Shown piece after piece: positions 1 to 6,321 of a stretch of 15,887 nucleotides of DNA (position 1 is the stretch's first letter; each line of letters begins with the position of its first letter). The notes under the pieces were generated by a model, which was not told the origin of the DNA, made no database searches, and was given only the letters and a program-made list of their open reading frames with translations. Source of the DNA: Solirubrobacterales bacterium (GTDB taxonomy: Bacteria > Actinomycetota > Thermoleophilia > Solirubrobacterales > Solirubrobacteraceae); assembly GCA_027314825.1 (NCBI GenBank), contig DAHVAB010000014.1, positions 1 to 15,887 on the forward strand, given 5' to 3'. The position numbers and the translations under genes were made by a program.

Positions 1-1
1 C

Positions 2-1018
2 TGGGACAGATGGGACCGCACCGATACGCGCATCTGTCTCGTGCTGTCAGGCAGCGCGTTGACGTTCATGGAGGGCCTGCTCACCGCCGATGCACCCCTG
101 CACGGCAGGGCGACCTACCGGCCGACGATCGATCCGCTCGACTACCGAGACGCCGCCATGCTCGCGCCGCCACGCAGCTCGCCCGAGCAGCTCATCGAAC
201 GCTATGCGGTGATCGGCGGGACACCGCAGTACCAGCTGTGGGCGGGGAAGCACTCGCTCAAGCAGGTGGTGTGCGACGCGATCCTGCACAAGGGCGCTCC
301 TCTCCACGAAGAGCCGCTCACGCTCGTAAGGCAGGAGCGAGGCATCCGTGAGCTCGCACGGTATTTCGGCGTGCTCGCAGCGATCGGCTCCGGGCGAACC
401 CGCAACTCGCAGATCGGCAGCCTACTTGAGCTGCCGAGCTCCAACGTGGCCGTCGTGCTCGAGCGCCTGGCGACGCTTGGCTACGTGAATGAGCGGAGCC
501 CCGTGACACCCGCCTCACGCCGCCGTAGCGGCTTCTGGCAGATCAGCGATCCCTTCTTCAGGTTCTGGTTCTGGCGGGTGGCACCAAATCGCAGCAGGCT
601 CGACCGGGGCGACGCGATCGAGGCGGTCTGGCGGGAGATCGAGGGGGATCTCAACGCGTACGTCGGCCGCATCTTCGAGGACATATGCAGAAGATGGCTG
701 GCGCGATATTCGGACATCGAGGCGGCGCGAGACGCGGCTGCGATCGGCTCATGGTGGTCTCGTGACGGACAGGTCGAGATCGACATCGCCTGCGCCGACC
801 GCGACCGCTACACGCTGCTCGGATCGTGCAAGTGGCACAAGCGGCTCGTGGGCGAGGAGGTCCTGGACGCGCTTATTCGCAGCCGAGACGCGATCGACGG
901 GCGGGCCGAACGCGCGCGGCTTGCCATGTTCGCCCGCACTGGCTTCACGCGCTCGCTGCGACGGCGCGCCGCCGATGAGGGCGTGCTGCTCGTGAGCAGC
1001 GATGAGCTGTTTGCCTAG
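2..1018 (+). CDS. AAA-family ATP-binding protein with C-terminal DUF234 domain (5' partial)
   Basis: Reading frame is open from base 2, so the gene enters from the left and its N-terminal P-loop half is missing; 338 residues are visible. The first residues (LVLSGSALTFMEGLL) resemble the sensor-1 strand of archaeal-type AAA ATPases, where a conserved GS is followed by a methionine-rich helix. Then come the PLHGR and YAVIGGTPQYQ segments typical of this family, a winged-helix-like stretch ending in SPVTPASRR, and the hallmark DPFFRFWFW. The tail (IGSWWSRDGQVEIDIA, then GSCKW) is the DUF234 region, which resembles PD-(D/E)XK nucleases. Relatives usually read GECKW, so a serine (codon 824-826) replaces the glutamate. 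These proteins are common, often mobile and of unclear function. It converges on the methyltransferase gene to its right and has no obvious link to glycan synthesis. Confidence 0.85.
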   Translation, partial: WDRWDRTDTRICLVLSGSALTFMEGLLTADAPLHGRATYRPTIDPLDYRDAAMLAPPRSSPEQLIERYAVIGGTPQYQLWAGKHSLKQVVCDAILHKGAPLHEEPLTLVRQERGIRELARYFGVLAAIGSGRTRNSQIGSLLELPSSNVAVVLERLATLGYVNERSPVTPASRRRSGFWQISDPFFRFWFWRVAPNRSRLDRGDAIEAVWREIEGDLNAYVGRIFEDICRRWLARYSDIEAARDAAAIGSWWSRDGQVEIDIACADRDRYTLLGSCKWHKRLVGEEVLDALIRSRDAIDGRAERARLAMFARTGFTRSLRRRAADEGVLLVSSDELFA

Positions 1019-1043
1019 AGCGTCGGTCGCAACATCGATGGGC

Positions 1044-1056
1044 GGCCGGCGCGGCC
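1044..1056. terminator. GC hairpin between convergent genes (candidate bidirectional terminator)
   Basis: A perfect 5-bp stem GGCCG/CGGCC around a GCG loop lies in the 46-base gap between two convergent stop codons (1018 and 1065). A nearby GAT/ATC pairing could extend it across a bulge. There is no T-run on either side, so intrinsic termination is not proven; position is the main support. Confidence 0.35.
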
Positions 1057-1064
1057 ATCCGCAG

Positions 1065-1688
1065 TCAGGGCGTGTGGACGAAGAGGGTGCCGCGCGGGTG
1101 GCCCTGCAGCGAGAGCTCGCGGACGGCTTCGCGGACACCAGGGAACTCCGGGTGGGTGTAGTCGTCAAGCACAACCAGCGCGCCGGGCGCCAGCACGCGA
1201 CGCCAGGCCCGCAGCTCCGCGATCGTCGTCTCGCGAGAGTGGTCGCTGTCGATGTAGAGCATCTCCACCTCGCGAGCGTCCAGCGGGCCGCTCAAGCCGG
1301 GCTCGTTGACGAATGTGATCCGGCGAGCGACCTCGGGGGTGACCAGCGCCATGTAGCGCTCGCGCTGCACCCGGTCGATCGGGTCGTATGTGAGCACCTC
1401 GCGGCCGGGGTCGGCGAGGGCGAGGGCGATCGCCGTCCAGCCGGGCGCGGTTCCCAGCTCGACGACCGCTCGCCTGCCGGCGGCCAGCTCCAGCAGGATG
1501 GAGAGGTCACGCGGGCGGGTGGCGGAGATGAGGCTGAAGCTATCGCCCGTGCGCAAGGCCAGACGCCGCGCGCGCCACTGGAAGCAGGCGACCCGGGGCG
1601 GCAGCACCCGGAGCCCCGCCGAGTGACGCAGCTGGGCGGCAGCACGGCTGAGACGGTCACGGGTGACGCGGGCTCGAGCCCCCTTCAC
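1065..1688 (-). CDS. Class I SAM-dependent methyltransferase (Methyltransf_24-like)
   Basis: 207 residues. Residues 60-180 form a compact Rossmann methyltransferase. VVELGTAPG (76-84) is the glycine-rich SAM-binding motif I, and YDPID (101-105) sits where the acidic residue that binds the SAM ribose is expected. LYIDSDHSRETTIAEL (144-159) followed by APGALVVLDDY is the signature of the Methyltransf_24/cephalosporin-hydroxylase-like group often found in glycan and surface-modification loci. Substrate cannot be read from sequence; O- or N-methylation of a sugar is plausible from context. The GTG start at 1688 is favoured because GGAG lies 5 bases upstream and the start overlaps the TGA of the upstream PIN-like remnant (GTGA). 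It is the last gene of the minus-strand block that begins with the GT4 at 4175. Confidence 0.82.
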   Translation of the reverse strand: MKGARARVTRDRLSRAAAQLRHSAGLRVLPPRVACFQWRARRLALRTGDSFSLISATRPRDLSILLELAAGRRAVVELGTAPGWTAIALALADPGREVLTYDPIDRVQRERYMALVTPEVARRITFVNEPGLSGPLDAREVEMLYIDSDHSRETTIAELRAWRRVLAPGALVVLDDYTHPEFPGVREAVRELSLQGHPRGTLFVHTP

Positions 1689-1939
1689 AGCAGCTCCAGC
1701 AGCCGACCGCGCAGCGGCTCCCGCCCGGGATGTTCGTCGAGCAGCCGAGCGAGCCGGTCCACCCAGAGCACGATCGCCGCCGTGGTGCGCGGCATTGTCT
1801 CCTCGAAGGTGGAGACGAGGCCGGCATGGTGAGCCCCGGCACCGAGCACCCTTGCGTGCACGACCTCGAAGTCGAGCACGTCATCGGTCACGATCGCCCG
1901 CTGCTCCTGCGCCATCGGCTGAACTATCTCGCAGTCCCC
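1685..1939 (-). pseudogene. Remnant of a PIN-like DUF5615-type toxin-family gene (5' truncated)
   Basis: The 84 residues read here match the C-terminal two-thirds of small PIN-like proteins of the DUF5615 type. Visible landmarks are GDCEIVQPMA (counterpart of the family's SDeelLelA), RAIVTDDVLDF (the conserved TdNvrDF acidic site), HHAGLV, and a C-terminal helix LVDRLARLLDEHP-like stretch. The family's N-terminal strand and helix (LLDEH...GHDV) are absent. The bases where they should lie belong to the end of the Gfo/Idh gene, whose stop is 1972, so this looks like a deletion junction rather than a frameshift. An ATG at 1915 could give a 76-residue product, but with only a weak ribosome site. 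Such proteins are usually VapC-like toxins paired with an antitoxin; no antitoxin is visible. Its stop overlaps the methyltransferase start. Confidence 0.6.
1694..1697 (-). promoter_or_regulatory. Ribosome binding site for the methyltransferase GTG start
   Basis: GGAG on the minus strand, 5 bases before the GTG at 1688. It lies inside the end of the PIN-like remnant and supports translation of the methyltransferase from this non-ATG start. Confidence 0.5.
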
Positions 1940-1971
1940 GCGACCGGCGCGCGACGCGGGAGGCGAGCCCC

Positions 1972-2967
1972 TCAGCGCCGCGACTGCTCCAGCGAGCGCT
2001 GCAGGCCCTCGAGCACTCTCACGACCCGCAGCCCGCTGCGCCCGTCCGAGCGCGGGGTGGCGCCATCGCGCACGCACTCGACGAAGTGCTCGCACTCGAC
2101 CCGCAGCGGCTCGGCGTTCGGCACCCTCGGGCAGCGGATCTCGCCCGCGCGGGTGATGTACTCGCCGTAGCTGTCTGCCTTCTCGTCGAAGCCCTTGTCG
2201 TAGATCGTGAGCTTGCGCTCCAGCTCCATGTCGTCGAACGTCGCCATCCGCTTCGATCCCACTACGGTGAAGCGCCGCTCCTTGTGCGGATCGAGCCAGC
2301 TGAGGTGCAGGTGCGCGGCGAGGCCCGATGGGAAGCGCATGAAGGCGAAGACGACGTCCTCGATGCCGGGCCGCATGTAGCACTCGCCGTGCGCCGTCAG
2401 CTCGTGCGGCTCTTCCCCCGCGAGTGCGAGCACGACCGAGACGTCGTGGGCGCCGAGGCTCCAGAGCGCGTTCTCCTCGCTTCGCAGCTGGCCGAGGTTG
2501 AGGCGGTTGCCGTAGATGTAGCGGGCCTGCCCAAGCTCGCCGGAGTCGAGGGTCTCCTTCAGCGCCCGAACTCCCGGGTGGTACTCGAGCAGGTGGCCGA
2601 CCATCAGCACTCGCCCCGCCTTCTCCGCCGCGGCGACGGCTCGCTCGGCGTCGACCGCCGAGGTCGCAAGCGGCTTCTCCACGAAGCAGTGCTTGCCCGC
2701 CTCCACCACGCGTTGCGCGAGCGCCGCATGCGTCGGCACGGGTGTCGCGAGCACGATCGCGTCCAACGCCTCGTCTTCGAGCAGGTCCTCCAGGCGCCCG
2801 CTGAACCGCGCGTCCGGGTGGTGGAGCGCGAGCCGCTCACGGCGCTCCGCCGCGGCGTCGCAGCACCAGCGAAGCTCGCAGCCCGGGAGCCGGTCGAAGT
2901 TGCGTGCGAGGTTCGGGCCCCAGTAGCCGAGGCCGACCACGCCAAGCCTGATCGGGCGAGCGCTCAC
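1972..2967 (-). CDS. Gfo/Idh/MocA family NAD(P)-dependent oxidoreductase (sugar-nucleotide type)
   Basis: 331 residues. The N-terminal Rossmann domain opens with IRLGVVGLGYWGPNLARNF (residues 6-24, GxGxxG dinucleotide site). FVEKPLA (95-101) carries the family's EKP motif, whose lysine is catalytic or nicotinamide-binding. NRLNLGQLRSEENALWSLGAHD (154-175) resembles the branch found in surface-polysaccharide loci, including UDP-N-acetylglucosamine 3-dehydrogenases of the WbpB/WlbA kind; the H174-D175 pair sits at the usual catalytic position. Oxidation of a nucleotide-activated sugar at C3 is the likely chemistry, but the acetyltransferase and aminotransferase partners of the WbpB pathway are not in this window, so the exact substrate is open. 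GTG at 2967 is chosen because the Rossmann motif begins a few residues later and GAGGT precedes it closely; the frame stays open upstream only by chance. 56 bases separate it from the GT4 upstream. Confidence 0.87.
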   Translation of the reverse strand: MSARPIRLGVVGLGYWGPNLARNFDRLPGCELRWCCDAAAERRERLALHHPDARFSGRLEDLLEDEALDAIVLATPVPTHAALAQRVVEAGKHCFVEKPLATSAVDAERAVAAAEKAGRVLMVGHLLEYHPGVRALKETLDSGELGQARYIYGNRLNLGQLRSEENALWSLGAHDVSVVLALAGEEPHELTAHGECYMRPGIEDVVFAFMRFPSGLAAHLHLSWLDPHKERRFTVVGSKRMATFDDMELERKLTIYDKGFDEKADSYGEYITRAGEIRCPRVPNAEPLRVECEHFVECVRDGATPRSDGRSGLRVVRVLEGLQRSLEQSRR

Positions 2968-3023
2968 CGCACCTCGATCGGGTTGCGCGCCCGGGTGTGA
3001 GCGGTGCGGAGCATCGTCGCAGC

Positions 3024-4175
3024 CTAGCGAGCAGTGCCGGCGTAGCTGTCCAGGACCAAGGCAAGCGAGCGCTCGAGCGAGAGCTGCGAGGCGTTCTCGG
3101 CGAACCAGCGGGCGGTGCTCTCGCGTATCGCGAGCCCCGCCTCGTGCACCCGCACGATCGCGTCGGCGATCGCGTCCGGGGCATCGCCGGCCGCGATCAC
3201 GCCGTTGACGCCGTCGCTCACCAGCTCGGTCGCCGCGTTGTCGGCGGCGGCGATCACCACCGCCGGCGTGGCGTGGGCGCACGCCTCGATCACGACCATG
3301 CCGTAGCCCTCCCGCTGCGAGGGCAGGAGCACGCATAGCGCCCGGCGCATGTCCCGGTCGACCCGATCGGCGCTCACGAAGCCGGGCGCCTCGATGTAGG
3401 AGCCGGCGTGGTGCGCCGCGATCGCGGCGTGCAGCGCCTCCCGCTCGGGACCGTCGCCGTAGAAGACGCCCCGCAGGCCCTCGATCCGCTCGCGCGCGCG
3501 CACCACCGCGGCGACGCCGAGGGTGACGCGCTTCTCCGGGATCAGCCGGCCCGCGAAGAGCACGAGTGGATCGGCCGGTCGCGGCTGCACCTGCTCGATG
3601 GCACCGGCGTAGAGACCGCGCAGCAGCGTGATCGGCCCTCGCAGCCCCTCCTCGCGCAGCCGCCCCGCGTGCAGGCGCGAGAAGCAGAAGGCACGCTGCG
3701 GCACCCTGGCGGACAGCCGCTGCACGAGCGATCCCACCATCCCGCCGAGGCCGCCGAGGTAGGAGCGCCAGTACTCCTCGCTCCAGACCTCGAACCAGTC
3801 GACGACGAGCCGGAAGCGAGCGAATGGCCGCACCGCGGCGGCCGCCAAGAGCGAGAAGTAGGGAAACGAGCAGGTGTGCAGCACCTCGTAGCGACGCCCG
3901 TGGACCAGCAGGTGGGCCAGCACGCCGAGGCCGAAGACGAGTGGGGGCAGGATCCGGCGGCGAGCGCCGGTGTAGAGATCCATCCGCGGGCCGACCGCGA
4001 CCACGCGCACGGAGGGGTCGATGTCCGGCCGCTCCCGGCGCTCCCACTGGCGCAGGGTCAGGTAGGTGACCTCGTGCCCCTCGGCGGCCAGGCGCAGGGC
4101 GAGATTTCGATACCAGCGCTCGGCGCCGCCCACGGTATGGGGGTAGAGGCAGTCGTAGACGATGCAGATGCGCAC
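3024..4175 (-). CDS. GT4 family glycosyltransferase
   Basis: 383 residues, a usual length for a GT-B fold glycosyltransferase of family GT4. The N-terminal domain begins RICIVYDCLYPHTVGGAER (residues 2-20), with the GGAER loop that closes over the acceptor or donor. The C-terminal domain begins about 203 with VLFAGRLIPEKR (205-216), followed by YGDGPER and the retaining ExxxxxxxE motif EGYGMVVIE (E289, E297) that binds the nucleotide sugar. It should act on the cytoplasmic face, adding a sugar to a lipid-linked glycan; donor unknown. The GTG at 4175 is chosen because the first beta strand follows at once. The open frame extends upstream through the 9-bp repeats, which encode nothing family-like. 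No clear ribosome site is seen. It is the first gene of the minus-strand block and is divergent from mazEF. Confidence 0.9.
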   Translation of the reverse strand: MRICIVYDCLYPHTVGGAERWYRNLALRLAAEGHEVTYLTLRQWERRERPDIDPSVRVVAVGPRMDLYTGARRRILPPLVFGLGVLAHLLVHGRRYEVLHTCSFPYFSLLAAAAVRPFARFRLVVDWFEVWSEEYWRSYLGGLGGMVGSLVQRLSARVPQRAFCFSRLHAGRLREEGLRGPITLLRGLYAGAIEQVQPRPADPLVLFAGRLIPEKRVTLGVAAVVRARERIEGLRGVFYGDGPEREALHAAIAAHHAGSYIEAPGFVSADRVDRDMRRALCVLLPSQREGYGMVVIEACAHATPAVVIAAADNAATELVSDGVNGVIAAGDAPDAIADAIVRVHEAGLAIRESTARWFAENASQLSLERSLALVLDSYAGTAR

Positions 4176-4240
4176 GGGCGCAAAGGATGCCTTGCGAGAC
4201 GGCGGAGCGGGGCCAAGACGATGATGGCGCCGGGCCCGGG

Positions 4241-4321
4241 GTGACCGGCATGACCGGCATGACCGGCATGACCGGGGTGACCGGCATGACCGGCATGACC
4301 GGCATGCCCGGCATGCCCGGC
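4241..4321. repeat. Nine tandem copies of a 9-bp unit (ATGACCGGC)
   Basis: Exactly 81 bases made of nine consecutive 9-mers. Units 1 and 5 start with G (GTGACCGG-), units 4 and 5 differ at single positions, and the last two read ATGCCCGGC. The array fills the middle of the 172-base divergent spacer between the GT4 start (4175) and the antitoxin start (4348), ending 14 bases before the -10 box. A 10-bp palindrome CCGGGCCCGG (4230-4239) abuts its left side. It could be translated in several frames, but no family is recognisable, so it is read as non-coding minisatellite DNA. Confidence 0.9.
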
Positions 4322-4335
4322 GCATTGCATATTGT

Positions 4336-4341
4336 TATACT
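4336..4341 (+). promoter_or_regulatory. -10 box of a leaderless mazEF promoter
   Basis: TATACT lies in a short AT-rich island (4322-4347) within otherwise GC-rich DNA and matches the TANNNT -10 pattern common in Actinobacteria. Its last base is 6 bases before the A of the antitoxin ATG at 4348, so transcription should begin at or within a base of the start codon. No Shine-Dalgarno sequence is present, as expected for a leaderless message. A -35 element at the usual distance would fall in the last 9-bp repeat (about 4313-4318) and is poor. A small inverted repeat ATAC-TGAAC-GTAT (4337-4349) overlaps the box and the start codon and could be an operator. Confidence 0.65.
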
Positions 4342-4347
4342 GAACGT

Positions 4348-4596
4348 ATGGCACAACTCGTTGCGCGCGTCGACGACAGCCTCGTGGCCGCGGTGGACGA
4401 CCTCGTCGCCGAAGGCGTGGTCACAAGTCGCTCGGAGGCGATGCGGCTCGGCCTTCGGTCGCTCGTGGAGGAGCACCGTCGCAAGGCGGTCGGCGAACGA
4501 ATCGTCGAGGCATACCGGCGCACGCCCCAAACGGAGGACGAGCTTGCGGGCATCGACGCGGGCACGCGGGCGATGATCGAAGAGGAGCCGTGGTGA
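4348..4596 (+). CDS. Ribbon-helix-helix antitoxin of a MazEF-type module
   Basis: 82 residues. Residues 1-45 fit a ribbon-helix-helix (CopG/MetJ-like) DNA-binding domain: a short strand (AQLVARVDDSLV), then helix, a turn with TSRSEAMRLGL, and a second helix. The rest is charged and rich in E and D (TPQTEDELAGID), as in antitoxin tails that wrap around a MazF dimer and block its active site. Antitoxins of this kind usually bind their own promoter as dimers, so autorepression is expected, probably through the inverted repeat over the -10 box. Translation is likely leaderless. The stop codon overlaps the toxin start, placing the two genes in one coupled unit. Assignment rests mainly on size, fold pattern and the adjacent MazF; some relatives are annotated simply as CopG family proteins. 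Confidence 0.82.
   Translation: MAQLVARVDDSLVAAVDDLVAEGVVTSRSEAMRLGLRSLVEEHRRKAVGERIVEAYRRTPQTEDELAGIDAGTRAMIEEEPW
4582..4587 (+). promoter_or_regulatory. Ribosome binding site for the MazF toxin
   Basis: GAGGAG inside the last antitoxin codons, 5 bases before the GTG at 4593 but only 2 before the alternative GTG at 4590. The spacing favours 4593 as the toxin start. Confidence 0.55.
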
Positions 4597-4904
4597 GCGT
4601 GCCGAGACAGGGCGAGGTCTGGTGGGCGCAGGCTGACGACAAGCGCCGGCCCGTACTCGTGGTCACGCGCTCAGAGGCGGTGGAGGTGCTCAGCAGCATC
4701 GTCGTCGCCCCCGTGACCAGGACGGTGCGGGACATCCCGACCGAGCTGAAGCTCGGGCAGGCGGAGGGCCTCGAAGTCGAGTGCGCAGCGTCCTTCGACA
4801 ATCTGCAGCGGATGAAGCGCTCGGCGCTCGCCTCCCGCGCAGGCGACATCGGCGTTCGGCGGGGCGAGATATGCGCGGCGCTGCGAGCGCTTGCGGACTG
4901 CTGA
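4593..4904 (+). CDS. mazF: MazF/PemK-type endoribonuclease toxin
   Basis: 103 residues from the GTG at 4593, which overlaps the antitoxin stop as GTGA; GTG 4590 would add one residue. Family landmarks run in order: RQGEVWWA near the N-terminus (the PxRGdiw-like start), RRPVLVVTRSE (the conserved RPvlVl strand), VVAPVTRTVRDIPTEL (conserved core with the arginine-threonine region implicated in RNA cleavage) and a C-terminal AASFDNLQRMKRSALASRAG that matches the family's conserved D-Q-...-R segment. MazF enzymes cut single-stranded RNA at short specific sequences and are neutralised by the antitoxin encoded just upstream. All core motifs look intact, so an active toxin is expected. The cut site cannot be predicted from sequence. 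The module sits between two divergent glycan blocks and shares no function with them. Confidence 0.9.
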   Translation: MSVPRQGEVWWAQADDKRRPVLVVTRSEAVEVLSSIVVAPVTRTVRDIPTELKLGQAEGLEVECAASFDNLQRMKRSALASRAGDIGVRRGEICAALRALADC

Positions 4905-4935
4905 GCCGCCACGACCACGATCGCGGCCGGGCTCA
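4902..4935 (+). terminator. Weak hairpin at the mazF stop codon
   Basis: TGAGCC (4902-4907, starting in the stop codon) can pair with GGCTCA (4930-4935), and an inner GCC/GGC extends the stem across a bulge. The loop is long and no T-run follows, so this is only a candidate end for the mazEF transcript. Confidence 0.25.
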
Positions 4936-5016
4936 CGCGCCTCGACCCATCCGCGCCGCGACCCCCACGCGCGCGCCGGGACGTTGCTCACCGCCTCCGC
5001 TCGCCGCGCGCTCCGG

Positions 5017-5022
5017 TAGGAT
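5017..5022 (+). promoter_or_regulatory. Candidate -10 box for the glycan operon
   Basis: TAGGAT fits the actinobacterial TANNNT -10 pattern and lies in the 223-base gap after mazF. A start near 5029 would leave a leader of about 100 bases before the ATG at 5128. It overlaps a small inverted repeat GTAGG-ATCG-CCTAC (5016-5029) that could be an operator. No convincing -35 is seen, and the rest of the gap shows nothing recognisable. Confidence 0.35.
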
Positions 5023-5127
5023 CGCCTACAGCAGCGTGCGCCACTTTCCGCACTCAGGCGCGTTATCGCGGTACGGCCTGGCGGCGCATCCCGACCCCGC
5101 CCCGGCTTCAGTTCGAGCCTGAACCCA

Positions 5128-6309
5128 ATGAGCACCCTCGCGCAGACCACGCCAACCGCGCCGAGCGGCTCAGAATATCCGCCGAGCCCGCTCGTCTCGG
5201 TCGTGATCCCCTGCCTCAACGAGGAGGAGAACATCGAGCGCTGCGTGCGGGCGGCCCTGGAGGCCGTGGCGAGCATGGAGGGGGGCGGCGAGGTGATCGT
5301 CGTCGACAACGACTCCGAGGACCGCTCGGCCGAGCTGGCCCGGACCGCGGGCGCGATGGTCATCCACGAGCCGCGCCGCGGCTACGGCAGCGCGTACCTG
5401 GCGGGCTTCGCCGCGGCGAGAGCGCCATACATCGTGATGGCCGACGCCGACCTCACCTACGACTTCGGCGAGGTCCCGCGCTTCGTGGAGGAGCTGCAGA
5501 AGGGCGCGGAGCTGGTGATGGGCGACCGCATGGAGAACATCCACCCGGGCGCGATGCCGTGGCTGCACCGCTACATCGGCAACCCGATCCTCACCGGGAT
5601 CCTGAACGTCTTCTTCAAAACCGGCGTCAACGATGCGCACTGCGGGATGCGGGCGTTGCGAGCCGACATCCTGCCGCGCCTCGATCTGCGCACGACCGGG
5701 ATGGAGTTCGCCTCGGAGATGGTGATCCGCGCCTCCAAGGAGAAGCTGCGGATCGCGGAGTTCCCGATCGAGTACCACCCGCGCGGAGGCGAGAGCAAGC
5801 TTTCCAGCTTCAGCGACGGCTGGCGACACCTGCGGTTCCTGCTCGTGCACAGCCCGACGCACCTGTTCATCCTGCCGGGCCTGGTGATGGCCGTGCTGGG
5901 CGCGCTCGGGGTCGGGCTGATCGGCGGCGGCCTGGAACTGTTCGGGCGGACCTGGGGCATCCACGCGCTTATCGGCGGCGCGCTGCTGATGATCGTCGGC
6001 ACGCAGGTCGTCGCCCTCGGGCTCTGCGCGCACGCCTACGGCACCTACTTCATGGGCGAGCGCGACGGCTGGTTCGACCGGGCCAGGTCGCGCTTCCGCC
6101 TGGAGCACGGTCTGATGCTGGGCGGCGCCTTCATGCTGATCGGAGTGGCGATCGGCGGCGTGATACTCGCCAACTGGGTCTCCAAAGGCTTCGGCTCGCT
6201 GGCCGACGAACATCTCGCCGTCATCTCCGCATCGCTTCTGATCGTCGGCATCCAGGTCTTCTTCTCCTCCTTCCTGCTCAGCATCCTCGGGCTGCGACGC
6301 GAACGCTAG
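5128..6309 (+). CDS. Dpm1/GtrB-like GT2 polyprenol-phosphate glycosyltransferase with C-terminal membrane segments
   Basis: 393 residues. The GT-A domain occupies about 22-240: SVVIPCLNEEENIERCV (24-40), VIVVDNDSED (56-65), the metal-binding DAD at 106-108 (MADADLTYDF), then GDRM (132-135) and HCGMRALRAD (171-180), the pattern of dolichol- and polyprenol-phosphate hexose synthases. Four hydrophobic segments follow (about 246-268, 278-301, 328-350, 363-386), as in membrane-anchored members of the GtrB/DPM group. Likely reaction: transfer of a hexose from a nucleotide sugar to polyprenol phosphate at the cytoplasmic face, giving a lipid-linked donor for a GT-C enzyme acting outside. The next gene, 12 bases downstream, is a good candidate for that enzyme. 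The ATG at 5128 has no clear ribosome site, and the first 20 residues are not conserved-looking, so the exact start is less certain. First gene of the operon. Confidence 0.9.
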   Translation: MSTLAQTTPTAPSGSEYPPSPLVSVVIPCLNEEENIERCVRAALEAVASMEGGGEVIVVDNDSEDRSAELARTAGAMVIHEPRRGYGSAYLAGFAAARAPYIVMADADLTYDFGEVPRFVEELQKGAELVMGDRMENIHPGAMPWLHRYIGNPILTGILNVFFKTGVNDAHCGMRALRADILPRLDLRTTGMEFASEMVIRASKEKLRIAEFPIEYHPRGGESKLSSFSDGWRHLRFLLVHSPTHLFILPGLVMAVLGALGVGLIGGGLELFGRTWGIHALIGGALLMIVGTQVVALGLCAHAYGTYFMGERDGWFDRARSRFRLEHGLMLGGAFMLIGVAIGGVILANWVSKGFGSLADEHLAVISASLLIVGIQVFFSSFLLSILGLRRER

Positions 6310-6311
6310 GC

Positions 6312-6315
6312 GGAG
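6312..6315 (+). promoter_or_regulatory. Ribosome binding site for the TTG start at 6322
   Basis: GGAG in the 12-base gap between two genes, 6 bases before the TTG. It decides the start of the large membrane protein, whose first membrane segment begins within four residues. Confidence 0.6.
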
Positions 6316-6321
6316 CACTCG

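Noticed and set aside
1002..1832. Plus-strand open frame after the DUF234 gene
   Set aside because: It is antisense to a clear methyltransferase and has shadow-type composition.
4241..4321. CRISPR array
   Set aside because: Units are 9 bp and contiguous, with no spacers and no cas genes.
4176..4530. Possible N-terminal extensions of the GT4 or separate repeat proteins reading through the 9-bp units
   Set aside because: The repeats are open in several frames because of their composition and 9-bp period; no ribosome site or homologous sequence supports translation.
4348..4904. Mobile-element boundaries around the toxin-antitoxin module
   Set aside because: No terminal inverted repeats, target duplications or transposase remnants were found on either side.
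4421..5363. Minus-strand open frames across mazEF and the following gap
   Set aside because: No recognisable domain, and they lie opposite well-supported antitoxin, toxin and GT2 genes.
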